NCBI RefSeq assembly: GCF_037975245.1
Contig: NC_092579.1
Location: forward strand, 14,058,678-14,122,677
From: Apostichopus japonicus
Taxonomy: Eukaryota; Echinodermata; Holothuroidea; Aspidochirotida; Stichopodidae
Reading direction: 5' to 3'
Length of the DNA: 64,000 nt
The position numbers were made by a program, and so were the translations under genes. Below, one piece after another: positions 37,801 to 62,537 of this stretch. The stretch's first letter is position 1. Every line of letters begins with the position of its first letter. Under the pieces are notes generated by a model. It made no database searches, was not told the DNA's origin, and saw only the letters and a program-made list of their open reading frames with translations.

Positions 37801-38483
37801 TTTCATAACATCTAAACTGGATTATTGCAATGCACTTTTATGTGGACTACCAGTTAAACAAATAAAACGACTGCAAAGGCTTCAAAACATAGCAGCAAGG
37901 ATCGTTACACTAACAAAAACATCTAGTCATATTACCCCAATATTGCATGAACTTCATTGGCTGCCAGTATCACAGCGGATTAGATTCAAAGTCCTTCTTC
38001 TTGTGTTCAAGTGCCAGAACAACATGGCACCTCCATACCTGCAAGATCTGATCCGTCTTTATCAGCCAACAAGAGCCCTACGTTCTTCTGGTCATAGTCG
38101 TCTGGAGGTTCCGATCACCAAGACAAACAGCTATGGGAACAGAGCGTTTTGCGTGGCTGGGCCACGCCTCTGGAACGAGCTGCCAGCTGAACTTAGAACT
38201 GTTTCTAGTCTAACGACCTTTAAATCAAAGCTGAAAACCTTCCTTTTTAGACAGCATTTTTGCAATATTTAAACTGTGTATTTTAAATTCCTTTCATGTG
38301 CAATACTCAAACGTGCATGCTTTTTATTTTTTCATACTCATTTATATTGTATTTAATTCTGCATTTTTTACTACATATTTTGTGTCATATTTTTATATTT
38401 CTTTATTTGCTGTTCATAGCGTTTTAGAGCACTTTTGTGGATTTTACGCTTTACAAAATAAATTATTATTATTATTATTATGT
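34900..38483 (+). mobile_element. CR1/L2-like LINE, apparently full-length coding copy
   Basis: Contains the ORF at 35090-38272, a 3' UTR of about 190 bases with a short stem (AGCGT 38418-38422, ACGCT 38446-38450), and an (ATT)n tail at about 38461-38480. The 5' boundary is uncertain; the start given is approximate. No target duplication could be identified. Confidence 0.75.
35090..38272 (+). CDS. LINE endonuclease/reverse transcriptase, intact 1060-residue ORF
   Basis: A non-LTR retrotransposon polyprotein that nicks target DNA and copies its RNA there. Residues 1-110 are basic with no recognised domain. Residues 111-330 are an APE-type endonuclease: N117 in LCLINPC, E144 in VITETWL, TIYRPP at 217-222, D257 and N259 in LGDFNLH, and S320-D321-H322. 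The reverse transcriptase covers about 570-850: SNYRPVSNL, D689 in LLDLSAAFDTVD, GVPQGSVLGP near 743, and YADD at 778-781. The C-terminal block ending near residue 1055 (LHELHWLPV, FKSKLKTFLF) is typical of the CR1/L2 group. The ORF has no stop or frameshift, all catalytic residues are present, and codon use is that of a normal gene, so the copy is young and could be active. No separate ORF1 was found upstream. Confidence 0.92.
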   Translation: MLKYTSAQLLSIRGSLTKPLLRLPIQVYNTLKRNGISAVKPTSRGTKGIKRRRIPVRLTNTLARQVIKQRSANYDNLISLVRGQGHPGPDKNNNNNTDQLIGSFSTNSMPLKLCLINPCSVCNKATELCDFTMDNALDACVITETWLKGDERDEVILAELKPPGYHVKHVPRKGRGGGIAVMHRDSILLVPNTSNSYQSFECLECVMQTTPPVRLVTIYRPPPSKTNGNSFRTFMEEITAYFELLVISTGILLVLGDFNLHIDKPADKEGAEFISLVESLGMTQHVTGATHRGGHTLDLVLTRNMDNIVPRVAVEDKCLSDHYPVFCVLPLHCPMPKTQVITYRRTKAIQPDSFICDISASSLASISSDTPADNAISLYNSVLSSIVDSHAPKKTRRVPARSQPDWYTALIREAKQQRRQCERLWRKTRLTVHRDMFIEAKRKVNIMIAEAKSSHFHNIISENSGDSKKLFSVVSNLLGRKATPTLPPDKDSKDLVHEFSTFFIDKITRIRASIVSEGKSKSFSLTVQKPPSCALDMWEPATEDELKRSIMASPSKSCGLDPLPTNLLKQCVTPLLPVISTIVNNSLITGDVPSAFKLAHVTPLIKKPSLDPTVLSNYRPVSNLPFVSKILEKVVSSRLTSYLEHNGLQETHQSAYRKHHSTETALVRIQNDVMVALGGQKACLMVLLDLSAAFDTVDHLQLLTTLSDLGVKSTALKWMTSYLSDRQQIVCLGKDSSDPQTLECGVPQGSVLGPVLFTVYTSSLGQLLRSQDMDYHFYADDSSLYLMFHPNDITITVHRLEKCITSVRQWMSHKCLKMNDSKTEVLLISSKHLARKIECPSLIIGDHQVEPSDVAKSIGVIMDKHASMEDHITSVCRSAQYHLYNIGRIRKYLTREATEQLIHAFITSKLDYCNALLCGLPVKQIKRLQRLQNIAARIVTLTKTSSHITPILHELHWLPVSQRIRFKVLLLVFKCQNNMAPPYLQDLIRLYQPTRALRSSGHSRLEVPITKTNSYGNRAFCVAGPRLWNELPAELRTVSSLTTFKSKLKTFLFRQHFCNI

Positions 38484-40331
38484 ATTTTATAGCCCTATAA
38501 TGAGGGTGGTCCTGGGGATTTTTTTTAAATTTATTTATTTCATATTTTTAGGAGGGAACGATTTTGTTTTGTTTCTCATCATTATTGTTTATTACTCTTA
38601 CGTTCATCGGTATAAGACCAATTTGAGACCGACCGTAGCGACAATTGGAGACTGACATATGATTTTCACAGCGGGGGAGGGGGGGGGGGGGGTGGGGGAG
38701 CGGGTAATTGACACCTCCACCTCCCCATATATGTACGCTTCTGACAGTAATGTAATATGGAACCTGCGAACGAAAGCTATATTTGATAATGAAGCTCATT
38801 GCATCAGTTGATCTTTCATCTCACATGAAAAATCGAATTCTGCAGTGTTATGGATGTTCGTTAGTTTGACGATGTTGCCACGTAAGAGAGGAGGGAACGG
38901 TGTGTCAGGGTGGGTCGGACAACAACAACAACAAAAAGGAGCTTACCCCTGTTCGACCTCGCAATAGGTCCTACGGGGATAATAGATGGTTTAGTAGAAT
39001 AGACACCTTTTTTTTTTCTTTTTTTCTTCTAGGGAAAGTTGTCTATTATTCAAACAGGGAGATGCTGAGAAGTGAAGTATTGTGCAATAACATTGTGTAG
39101 AAGCCATAAATAAACAAGAGGTAGGAGCTGAAGAGCCAATTAGGTAGGGATTACTAAAGGGTAGGAATTTCTAAGTAAATGGGATATGGAGACAGAGCGG
39201 TTTCTATTATTTGGGTCGGAAGTGGTTGCTACTTTGTCGGAATTTTTGAGTTGTTCTTAGTGTGTAAATGGGTCGGACGGAAGAGGTGCTCATCTATAAA
39301 ATGTGTAAAGTTAAGAGTCCCCTGTTACCTCAGTTTCATGATTGAATTGCATTCTATGCATGCGGTTGTATCATCTATAACGTGTACTGTGGAGAATACA
39401 GTGCCACTGACAGGGAGAAGGGAAGCAGTTCAAGTTGGTGTCTCAAATGTGACTCTTTCTCTACAAAGCGTAAACTTCAATTTCAGTCGTTCTTTATCAT
39501 GGTAATTATTTTTGCCATATTGACAGCGCCTAATATACTATAATAATTGCCTCTGGTGTATTCCCCTATGTACATTTACTACCTTTCAATGAATTGGTTT
39601 AGCGGTGTTTCTAGAGTGGTCGTTGCAATGAGATCTGTTTCCTCCGTTTCAGGATCCAACATGTTATTATAGATTGGTTATTGGTTTTTGCATTATTATA
39701 TAGTTAATCATGTAGAATCAGTATTATTGTTTGTATTTATTGGTATTGACCCTACACAGGGTACTTACTATTGTGAGGATAGCACTAAAATATTGACGTC
39801 CCATCAGGGCTTACATTTAAGCATGGAGGTCTCCATGATTTAAGGTAGCATACGCCCATTAAAAGCCCCATTGACTTACACACTAAATCACAAAAGTAAT
39901 GTGGTCTCTAAGTCTAGATAGAAGTTTTCACTAGCTAAACGCTACACATCACCGGATAGCTGACAAGTTGGCCTTTCATGGCACCATCAATTTTCCGTAC
40001 CATGACCATGCGGATTATTTGCTATCCGAGCCGGAAGTTTTCGTCAACAAACCTCTTCACTCAGTGGTAAACAATTTTCCTACGCTGCTCCTGGGAGGCC
40101 TAACGGAGTCTAAAATTGCCTCAATTGACCCAATTTTCTCACCACATTTACTTCCATTCATGCTCTTCAACATGCAAGCCATGAAAAACTAGATTATGAT
40201 TGATAACAGGTCAAAAAAGATGTTCTCCATGCTGCTTTTTGGCACTTTTCCTGAGATAGGAGAACAATCGAGCGCGGATGGATGGATATAGACTCTAATA
40301 GGAGTATGCCACTACATAGGCCTAGCGTCAT
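38484..40331. other. No gene recognised
   Basis: Non-coding; G-rich tract at 38671-38705. The piece from about 38955 (GACCTCGCAATAGGTCCTAC) resembles the start of another piece near 51490 (GACCTCGCAAGAGGTCCTGC), suggesting two old copies of one dispersed repeat. Confidence 0.4.
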
Positions 40332-40984
40332 CGAGGTAAATGAATCTGGAGAAACTATCACACAGTTAATTCGCGCGTACGCGCGTACCATGCATGGAGG
40401 GTCATGTGATGTGTTCCAGGGTGGTACTAATATATTACTCTCCCCATAACGCATGATGATTTCATCCAACTAGTACGTAAATGTGTATGCGTGCTTAGAG
40501 CAGCAGACGACACCCGTTACCTAGCAATAACCGTGCTTGTAGCCTAACGTGATAGCTATATTTCCGTCGAGCAGCATTAGGCTCTGTTCCATGGAGAATT
40601 CCGTGGTTGCACTGAACTAAACATTTCCCCACATTTCATTCACTTATAGCGTGTTGTAATAACGTTAGGCCATATGAGACAAAGCTTGCCTCTAGAGCTG
40701 TATTAATAAGTAAGATCTATTATGTAGAAGGCCTGCCTTCATTCAAGAGAATAAGGTTGAACGTTAGCATTAGCACTATTTCGTAGGCCTGAAGTACCAG
40801 TACCTTCTTATGCCGTTAGTTCCCATGTCCGAACCGACCAATCTTTCACGAAGTCACTAACACTGTTCTCGAACTGCTACAGAGAAATATCAGTATAGTA
40901 CCACCCTGGAACACATCACATGACCCTCCATACATGGTACGCGCGCACCCAATTGACATGAATCCTCCAGATTCATTTACCTCG
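40332..40984. mobile_element. Foldback-type repeat with ~90-bp inverted arms
   Basis: The left arm (40332-40430) starts CGAGGTAAATGAATCTGGAG and ends TTCCAGGGTGGTACTA. The right arm (40896-40984) is its reverse complement with a few changes. The 465-base centre has no recognised coding content. The outer flanks do not show a clear target duplication. Confidence 0.65.
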
Positions 40985-41227
40985 TTGCCTAGCGTACGGC
41001 ATCTTCTAATTGAAAGGCAAAGCTGTTCACGCGTCAAAGGATTTAATCCTTAAATTCACCAGGCAGGTAACATTCCACGAAAACGAATTTAGAACAATAA
41101 TATCAAAGGATTGTTTTGAAAGTCCTCGTCCAAGAAAGGGAGTGGGACAATAATCTTCTCGTATCGTTCCGTCTCCATTGCGTATAGCTTTAATAGCCTA
41201 CTACTGAAGCGAGTAACAATAACTATT

Positions 41228-41427
41228 CTCGCTTCTCAGCCTTTTAGCTAAGATCATGCGTAGTATCTGTTCCCTTTCGAGGGGAATTGTGATGCACACC
41301 CGACGATGATCACACAGCCACAGTCCCGATGCAAGGGGACTGGGGTTGAGAGCGGATCAGTCGTTCGGTAGTTTGATTTTCGTGCCCAGGTTCTTTCCTG
41401 GGCGACTTTTCCTTAACAAAAAAAAAC
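41228..41427 (+). mobile_element. U2-snRNA-headed retroposon, copy 2
   Basis: Starts TCGCTTCTCAGCCTTTTAGC, then TAAGATCATGCGTAGTATCT, closely matching the first ~45 bases of U2 snRNA. A shared non-U2 body follows (GATGCACACCCGACGATGAT, CAGTCCCGATGCAAGGGGAC, GGTTGAGAGCGGATCAGTCG, GTGCCCAGGTTCTTTCC) and an A-rich tail (41415-41426). ACTATT flanks both sides (41222-41227 and 41428-41433), a short target duplication. It is about 200 bp long. Confidence 0.85.
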
Positions 41428-41433
41428 ACTATT

Positions 41434-42530
41434 CAGGAACCTGTCGGCACCACCGAGAAATGTACATCTGTGCATATATCTCTCCAATTTCTGTTGTAGT
41501 GTGTATAGGCTATGTAGCCTATATAGGCTAAAAACTACCGTACCGTCCTCCAAACATTTCTCTTCACAGAGTTAGGTTCAGTTCTATAAATGAACTTCTC
41601 AATCGGAATAAGGAATAGGTTTGGAGGGTCCACCCACACCATGAGTTGGACGTTTGAAATCTTTCGACAGATGTTATTGCCCTAAACTGATCATATAGTT
41701 CAGTTGGATCCAAAGTTGTGTACCTTCCAGTTTTGTGTTAAACTACGTACAAAACTGTGGGGGTGGGGAAGGAGGGTGGGGAAAAGGGTGGGCAGGGTGG
41801 TGGGAACAAATAAAGGAAAAACCACTGAAGGTTGCTCTTTTATATCATTTGGGGTAATAACGCGGTATCCACAAGAAACGCGGCGGCTCTTTGATCAAAG
41901 GAGATGAATTGTCTATATGGACATATACAAGGGGAAGGGGAGGTCACCATCGAAGGGGCGAATAAAATATCTACGGTGCTTTGTAAATCTATCAAGGACA
42001 AATATTGTTAGAAATTCGAATGGAAGGAACCTGGCACTTTATATCAATGTTTAATTTACCCTTCCCAAAGATGTTTTGGAAATATTGAGAAGATGCAGTT
42101 AATACTGGGTATATACAGTTGTATAAAATGCTAAATCCCCCCCCCCCCCCCTTTCTATGTAGAGTTCCAGATGTTATTAAGAAAATCATCTTCGTACTTG
42201 TTAAGTTACAGTAGGATATATAAATATATGCAACGATTGAATTGGATCAAGTAAACACAGACCTGTATTACCAGCATTAATTAACACATCTCGTAATGAA
42301 TCGACATAGACATTACATTATACTGTGTTACATTGTTTAGAAAAGTATAGGGTATATAACCCAACAGGATATCATTTTATGCTTTTGATTGTTCCTCAAT
42401 TAGCAGATATGGCATCATGTAACATATGTTCATAAAAGTTATTGCTTGGGGTGTGCTTTTGTTGCTATGATACAGTAGTATAAATATTAGCACTTGATAT
42501 AGGCTATGGATTAAACAGTCTATACTGTTT
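41434..42530. other. No gene recognised
   Basis: Non-coding sequence with G-rich (41757-41800) and poly-C (42138-42151) tracts; no exon or complete repeat recognised. Confidence 0.45.
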
Positions 42531-42538
42531 GTGGTAAG

Positions 42539-42836
42539 CAGGCACGTAGCCAAGGGGGTGAAGGGGCAGCCGCCCCCCCTCACTTGAGCATACTTTTTTG
42601 TATGTTTTTATGATATCGCTAGTAATTTCAAAGAGAAAATGCTAAGATGCAACTTACAAGGCTTGGGAAGTGCCATTTCCAGTGATCTGGGAGGCATTTT
42701 CAGCCAAAATGTTCTTGTACGCTTCGCGCCAACTCATGGTGGCTACGCTTACATAGTTTGTATTGCCGTATCTACGGCCCTGAAAGTTTGCCTACAGTTT
42801 CGCCCCTCCCTTGGCAAATTCCTCGCTACGCGCCTG
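42539..42836. mobile_element. hAT-like MITE, 298 bp, family A copy 1
   Basis: Ends CAGGCACGTAGCCAAGG and, in reverse complement, CAGGCGCGTAGCGAGG. Flanks GTGGTAAG (42531-42538) and GTGGGAAG (42837-42844) match at 7 of 8. The interior matches the MITE at 44819-45101, sharing GATATCGCTAGTAATTTCAAA, ATGCAACTTACAAGGC and TTTCGCC/TTCGTCC blocks. Confidence 0.85.
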
Positions 42837-42844
42837 GTGGGAAG

Positions 42845-43858
42845 TGGTGTAAATGTAACCGTTGTTTATTGTTCTTGGTATGATTGAAGAATATAATGGG
42901 AAGAACGACGCGTACTATCACGATTATCCATAGAAACACACACACACGCACATATTTGCATACACACACACACGCATGTTGAGCGCGTGCTTGGCTTTGC
43001 ATGCGTCATAATGGCAGTCATGCAGTGTTTCATCTACAACAAACAGTATTTCCGCATATAGTCCTCTCCGCTGCGCGCGGTCATAAGTCAGTGTACTTTT
43101 TTTACTTTGCATCAGGAACGCACAAGGGGACGATTCCGTCTGATGATTTACGCATTGAAACGTATACCGGCACTTTCCACGTCGATAGAGCAAAACAAAA
43201 TTTTACGTATTTCAAAATGGACAACTGCAGTATATAGAAATCATAGATAAAATCAAATGAGATGAATTTTCCCATCGTACGTGTATGACTTTTCTTTGGT
43301 AATAAATTGATATATTACCAGTATATACTGGATACGATTTGAGATACAGCGTCGACTGACTAACATCGCATGCTGAGAGCATTAACCCCACCCCACAAAA
43401 AGTAATCAACTTTAGAAAAGTGCATGTAACATTATGTAGTGAAACAATATAATACAATAGTGAAATCCTTCGTTTTCAGATTATAAAGAAAGAGACATTA
43501 ATCGAATTGGTTTGTACTATAAATAATATACAAATCCGACCACAAATCGACTTTGATTGAAGGCCGGAGAAAATACATCCAATCTTTTGGCCCTTGTCGA
43601 CATTTTGCGGCTTATATACCTTCACTAATACAGCGACTTGAATTTAAATAACTTTCAGAGATGGTTCCTTCTTCTTCTTCTCCCTCACAATATACTCTGT
43701 GCAATTTCAAGGACCAATGGTCCAATTGTTTGTTACATAACCAAATATTCCCACTCCCCCATCCCATGTACGAGTGACTTTCTGCAGTTACGTATAACGG
43801 ACGATTACACGTTTGATAACATCGTGCTACATCTCTTATAGTATAGGTTCAATCCCTT
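42845..43858. other. No gene recognised
   Basis: Non-coding; short CA repeats at 42936-42975. No exon recognised. Confidence 0.45.
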
Positions 43859-43875
43859 TATTTTACACGTGTACA

Positions 43876-44069
43876 TCGCTTCTCGGACTTTTGGCTAAGA
43901 TCATGTGTAGTATCTGTTCCCTTTCGAGGTGAATAGTGATGCACACCTGATGAAGTTCACACAGTCACAGTCCCGATGCAAGGGGACTGGGGTTGAGAGC
44001 GGATCAGTCGTTGGTAGTTTGGTTTTCGTGCCCAGGTTCTTTCCAGGGCGACTTTTCCTTAAAAAAAAG
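43876..44069 (+). mobile_element. U2-snRNA-headed retroposon, copy 3 (complete, with 17-bp target duplication)
   Basis: Starts TCGCTTCTCGGACTTTTGGC, then TAAGATCATGTGTAGTATCT, matching U2 snRNA from its second base, and continues with the same body as copy 2. It ends in eight A's at 44061-44068. Flanks TATTTTACACGTGTACA (43859-43875) and TATTTTAGACGTGTACA (44070-44086) agree at 16 of 17, the mark of LINE-type retroposition. The element is about 194 bp. Confidence 0.92.
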
Positions 44070-44281
44070 TATTTTAGACGTGTACAAGTTCCTCGCAGGA
44101 TGGCAATGGAGGTCCAAAACGTAGGAATACCTGATTTATCCGGAACACTGCTACACCAAAACCTTCATTATCCGTAGGTATATCTAATATTCAATCATTC
44201 TTACAAAACACTGAATATGTATTGCCACAGTGATACTACTTCCAATACAGTGGGGGGGGGGGGGTGGAGGACTGGAGTTCA

Positions 44282-44674
44282 CAGTGGCGGAGCGTCCATA
44301 CAGTCAGGGGGCGGATGCCCCCCCCCCCTGACGGACTCAAATGGACTGCTGGCGCCCTTTTCAGCTTTTTACTACTTTTTACTTATTATCGAATATTGAC
44401 TTTTTTTATTGCTCTCATATCTACCTATTGACATTTGTCACATTTTGTTGGTGTAATTTTCTGACAAAATGCTCTAACGGCTATTTATACTTCGTTATCT
44501 GCAAATTAGCAATACCCGGAAAGGGTCATTTCCGGCGATCTAGGGAGTATCTCTACTCAAAAAAAATCTGTAGGCTCCGCCCCAACCTGTGGTGGCGCTC
44601 CGCTAAGATAGTGTCGAAAGCGCCCCTACAGATCATTCTCACCCCTCTGACCAATACCCCTAGCTCCGCCACTG
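44282..44674. mobile_element. hAT-like MITE, 393 bp
   Basis: Ends CAGTGGCGGAGCG and GCTCCGCCACTG, flanked by perfect 8-bp duplications GGAGTTCA (44274-44281 and 44675-44682). No transposase. It carries GATCTAGGGAGTATCTCTAC and GGTGGCGCTCCGCTAAGAT, which resemble parts of family A. Confidence 0.93.
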
Positions 44675-44818
44675 GGAGTTCATGTGACCTACCCTCTTTC
44701 TTTAGTATGCCGGTGCTATTGTGTGTCACCTTAGAGACAGATCCCCAAGATGACACTCCATGTCAGTCACAATGATGCTTTGGGCGCATGGACCCTGCAC
44801 AAGGACCCTGCTGCTCCT

Positions 44819-45101
44819 CAGGCGCGTAGACAAGGAGAGGGGGCGAAGGTGGCGCCCGCCCTCCCCCACTTGAGTATGTTTTTTCATTTTTTTTAATGAT
44901 ATCGCTAGTAATTTCAAAATAGAAAACGCTTAGATGCAACTTACAAGGCCTGTGAAGTACCATTTCCAGCGATCTGCATTGGGAGGCATATTCGGCCAAA
45001 ATTTTCTTGTACGCTTTGCGCCAACTTATGGTGGCGCTACGCTTAGATAATTTGCCTACAGGCTTCGTCCCTTCCTTGGCAAATGCCTCGCTACGCGCCT
45101 G
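44819..45101. mobile_element. hAT-like MITE, 283 bp, family A copy 2
   Basis: Ends CAGGCGCGTAGACAAGG and, in reverse complement, CAGGCGCGTAGCGAGG. Flanks CTGCTCCT (44811-44818) and ATGCTCCT (45102-45109) match at 7 of 8. The interior aligns with 42539-42836 throughout. Confidence 0.88.
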
Positions 45102-45109
45102 ATGCTCCT

Positions 45110-45410
45110 TGCTACACCACAGACTATAGAAAACACAACATCGAAACATGCTTCAATTCGAATTAACTAAAAATCAGAAAAGAAAAAGAAAACGTGTTTA
45201 CGTGAAGTGCCTATTCACTCTAACTTATAAGAAAATATCCGCCTATATGTGTAAGAGTTACGATACGTAATTTGCATAAATGCTCTCCACTTAAAATATC
45301 TATTTCCAATCTCTTTGACGTCTTTGTCTCTCTTTCAGATTTTCTTTATTCTTTCTGGTGTTTTTTTTTTTGGAGAGGGAGTCGAAGACTACACCAAGCT
45401 CTGAATAAAG
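45110..45410. promoter_or_regulatory. Upstream region of the PLA2G6-like gene
   Basis: The 300 bases between the MITE and the coding start are AT-rich with a poly-T run at 45361-45371. No TATA box or initiator could be assigned. The MITE at 44819-45101 therefore sits very close to the gene's 5' end. Confidence 0.3.
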
Positions 45411-60445
<15,035 letters not shown>

Positions 60446-60678
60446 CGGTATGTATTTGTTTTCTATATCATACAACACATTGGCGATATGTGCATGTCTT
60501 AGTTAATTCCCCCCACAAAAAAAAGGCTAGATATGTCGAAATGGTCACAATGTTGAAAAAAATGGTTTATCATTTTAAGCATCGTTTAAAATATTGGAAT
60601 ATGCTTATCTGTGTGCATTGTATATGTAATTGTATGATAATTTTTGTTTTCACAATTCGCAATGATGTAAAAAGAAAA

Positions 60679-60770
60679 AGGTCATAGGTCATATATCTAC
60701 ATAACAACAAGGTCATAGGTCATATATCTACCTAACAACAAGGTCAGAGGTCATATATCTACCTAACAAA
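60679..60770. promoter_or_regulatory. Three tandem 31-bp units, each with a perfect DR1 nuclear-receptor motif
   Basis: AGGTCATAGGTCA at 60679-60691 and 60710-60722, and AGGTCAGAGGTCA at 60741-60753: two AGGTCA half-sites in direct repeat with a one-base spacer. DR1 is the site type used by RXR heterodimers, HNF4 and COUP-TF. The array begins 234 bases after the PLA2G6 stop codon, so it is in the 3' UTR or just downstream. Whether it is a regulatory element or a chance tandem repeat is undetermined. Confidence 0.55.
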
Positions 60771-62105
60771 TATAAAGGGTAATGAATGTGTAGCATACTA
60801 ATCACACATTGTTATATGATCTTGGTGTTCTCTAATGATCGATAACTAATGCCACTTATGTTTTTAGGATTATAAGCCTCATAGAATATTTTTGCTGTAT
60901 TATGCAGTTTTTCTGAAAGAAATATCACAATAGTGACGTGCACTGGATTAGTTGAAAGGGTTGGGGAAGGGAATTATGAAATCCCCTGATCGATCTTGGG
61001 AATGTCATGACCTTCTTGGAACGGTGTACTGGTCCCCAAGGGGTGTACATTTTTTCCTGACTGGATGTAAGATATCCCCTACTGGACTTTTTACCCCCGC
61101 TCATAACAATGGAGCTGGGGGTATCCCAGTTATTTCATTTATACTGTATGATCAGTCATCCAATGCAAATATCATTGATTCGATATTAGCCACTCTTTTC
61201 GCTGTATCATATAAAGTATTTCTAATAGCAACAAAATAATAATAATAATAATAATAATAAACAAAAAATGATACACTTTAACTAGAGTCGTGACGTCATT
61301 GCCGGAATAGGCCTTACAGAACATGCTATAGGTCCAAATGTGTATTAGAAAGTCAAATTCTGTTTCCACATATTTGAACTCGTTCAAGGTTAATTCAAAT
61401 CAGTTAGACTTCGACGAATAGGGTCAGTGCTTTTCCAGGAAAATATTATCACAAGTTGAATCGATCGATCGATCGATTGATGAGTGGGTATAACGGTAAC
61501 GATAGGAATTGCGCTAAATAATGAACCGCATTGTTTAAATATTTTTTTATATAAAAATACCATAGGAAATGGAAAAAGTAGGCCTATACTATCAATATAC
61601 AAGAGTAATCGATTCTTTTACCACGAACATTTCTCTGCAACTTGTGTTGCTCAAATCATTTTTCGAAAAGCACGTGGTCAGATATTGCAGTCGGTCAAAA
61701 AAATCTCGAAAGTCTCGAAATCGGGCTGCGCCCCATAAGATATAAGGCACTTCGCCGATTTAGTCTGTGATCGGATGTAACGCTATGTAACGCTATACAC
61801 AGGGTTACGTGGCGCTAAAGTGAATAGCGCCCGCTATTAATTGGTAGGCAAACGACCCGATTATAATTATCGGTAAGCACGTTAAGTTCAAATTTCTTTT
61901 AGAAGTGGGAAAATGTAAAAAAAAAATAAAGTTCATATTTCGTATAATCCTTGATATTTAATTTGATTTGTAAAAAAAAGGAAAAAAGTCACACGTATAC
62001 TATTTGCGTTTATGGTTTCTTTATTGCTATTTCCCTTTATTAATTCATGTCATTCATTGAAGTTATTTGCATATAATTCATTGAATAAATACGATGAGAA
62101 AACAG

Positions 62106-62109
<4 letters not shown>
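60771..62109. other. No gene recognised
   Basis: AT-rich sequence with an (AAT)n tract at 61236-61261, a (TCGA)n tract at 61462-61478 and a small perfect stem GGCGCTA/TAGCGCC at 61811-61831. Open frames lack recognisable domains. Confidence 0.45.

Positions 62110-62179
<70 letters not shown>
62110..62179. repeat. (TA)n microsatellite, 5' flank of tRNA-bearing element copy 3
   Basis: TA tract of about 70 bases. Confidence 0.95.
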
Positions 62180-62183
<4 letters not shown>

Positions 62184-62499
62184 GTTCTAAGTATCTCTTT
62201 CGAGATCCGGCTTTAGGAATCACAAATGATTTTCGAGTTGGATAGCATCATGTTTGATCTCTAGAGTAGGGCAAAATATGTCACCAAAAACAGAACTAGT
62301 ATTGTTCGATATAGGTGACAAACGCCTACAGTGGAATTACGATCTTCCTTACCGGTTTCGAACCTCTGGACATACAATCAGCGTCCATAGCCTAGTGGTT
62401 AGGGTGTCCGCGTACAGAGCGGGAGGCCCGTGGTTCGAATCCCGGTGGAGGCTGAAAGTTTTTTCACTGTTCTTGATTTTCCAACTCATTACGATTTTC

Positions 62500-62503
<4 letters not shown>
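62180..62503 (+). mobile_element. tRNA-bearing TA-bounded element, copy 3 (longest)
   Basis: From 62237 to 62503 it matches copy 2 at about 98 percent with no length change; 57 further bases (62180-62236) extend it on the 5' side. The tRNA-like segment is at 62381-62453 and identical to copy 2. A TA tract follows at 62504-62534. Confidence 0.9.

Positions 62504-62534
<31 letters not shown>
62504..62534. repeat. (TA)n microsatellite, 3' tail of tRNA-bearing element copy 3
   Basis: TA tract directly after GATTTTCATT, as in copy 2. Confidence 0.93.

Positions 62535-62537
<3 letters not shown>

Noticed and set aside
43876-43925. Functional U2 snRNA gene
   Set aside because: Only the first ~45 bases match U2; the Sm site and the 3' stem-loops are absent, and the element ends in poly-A between target duplications.
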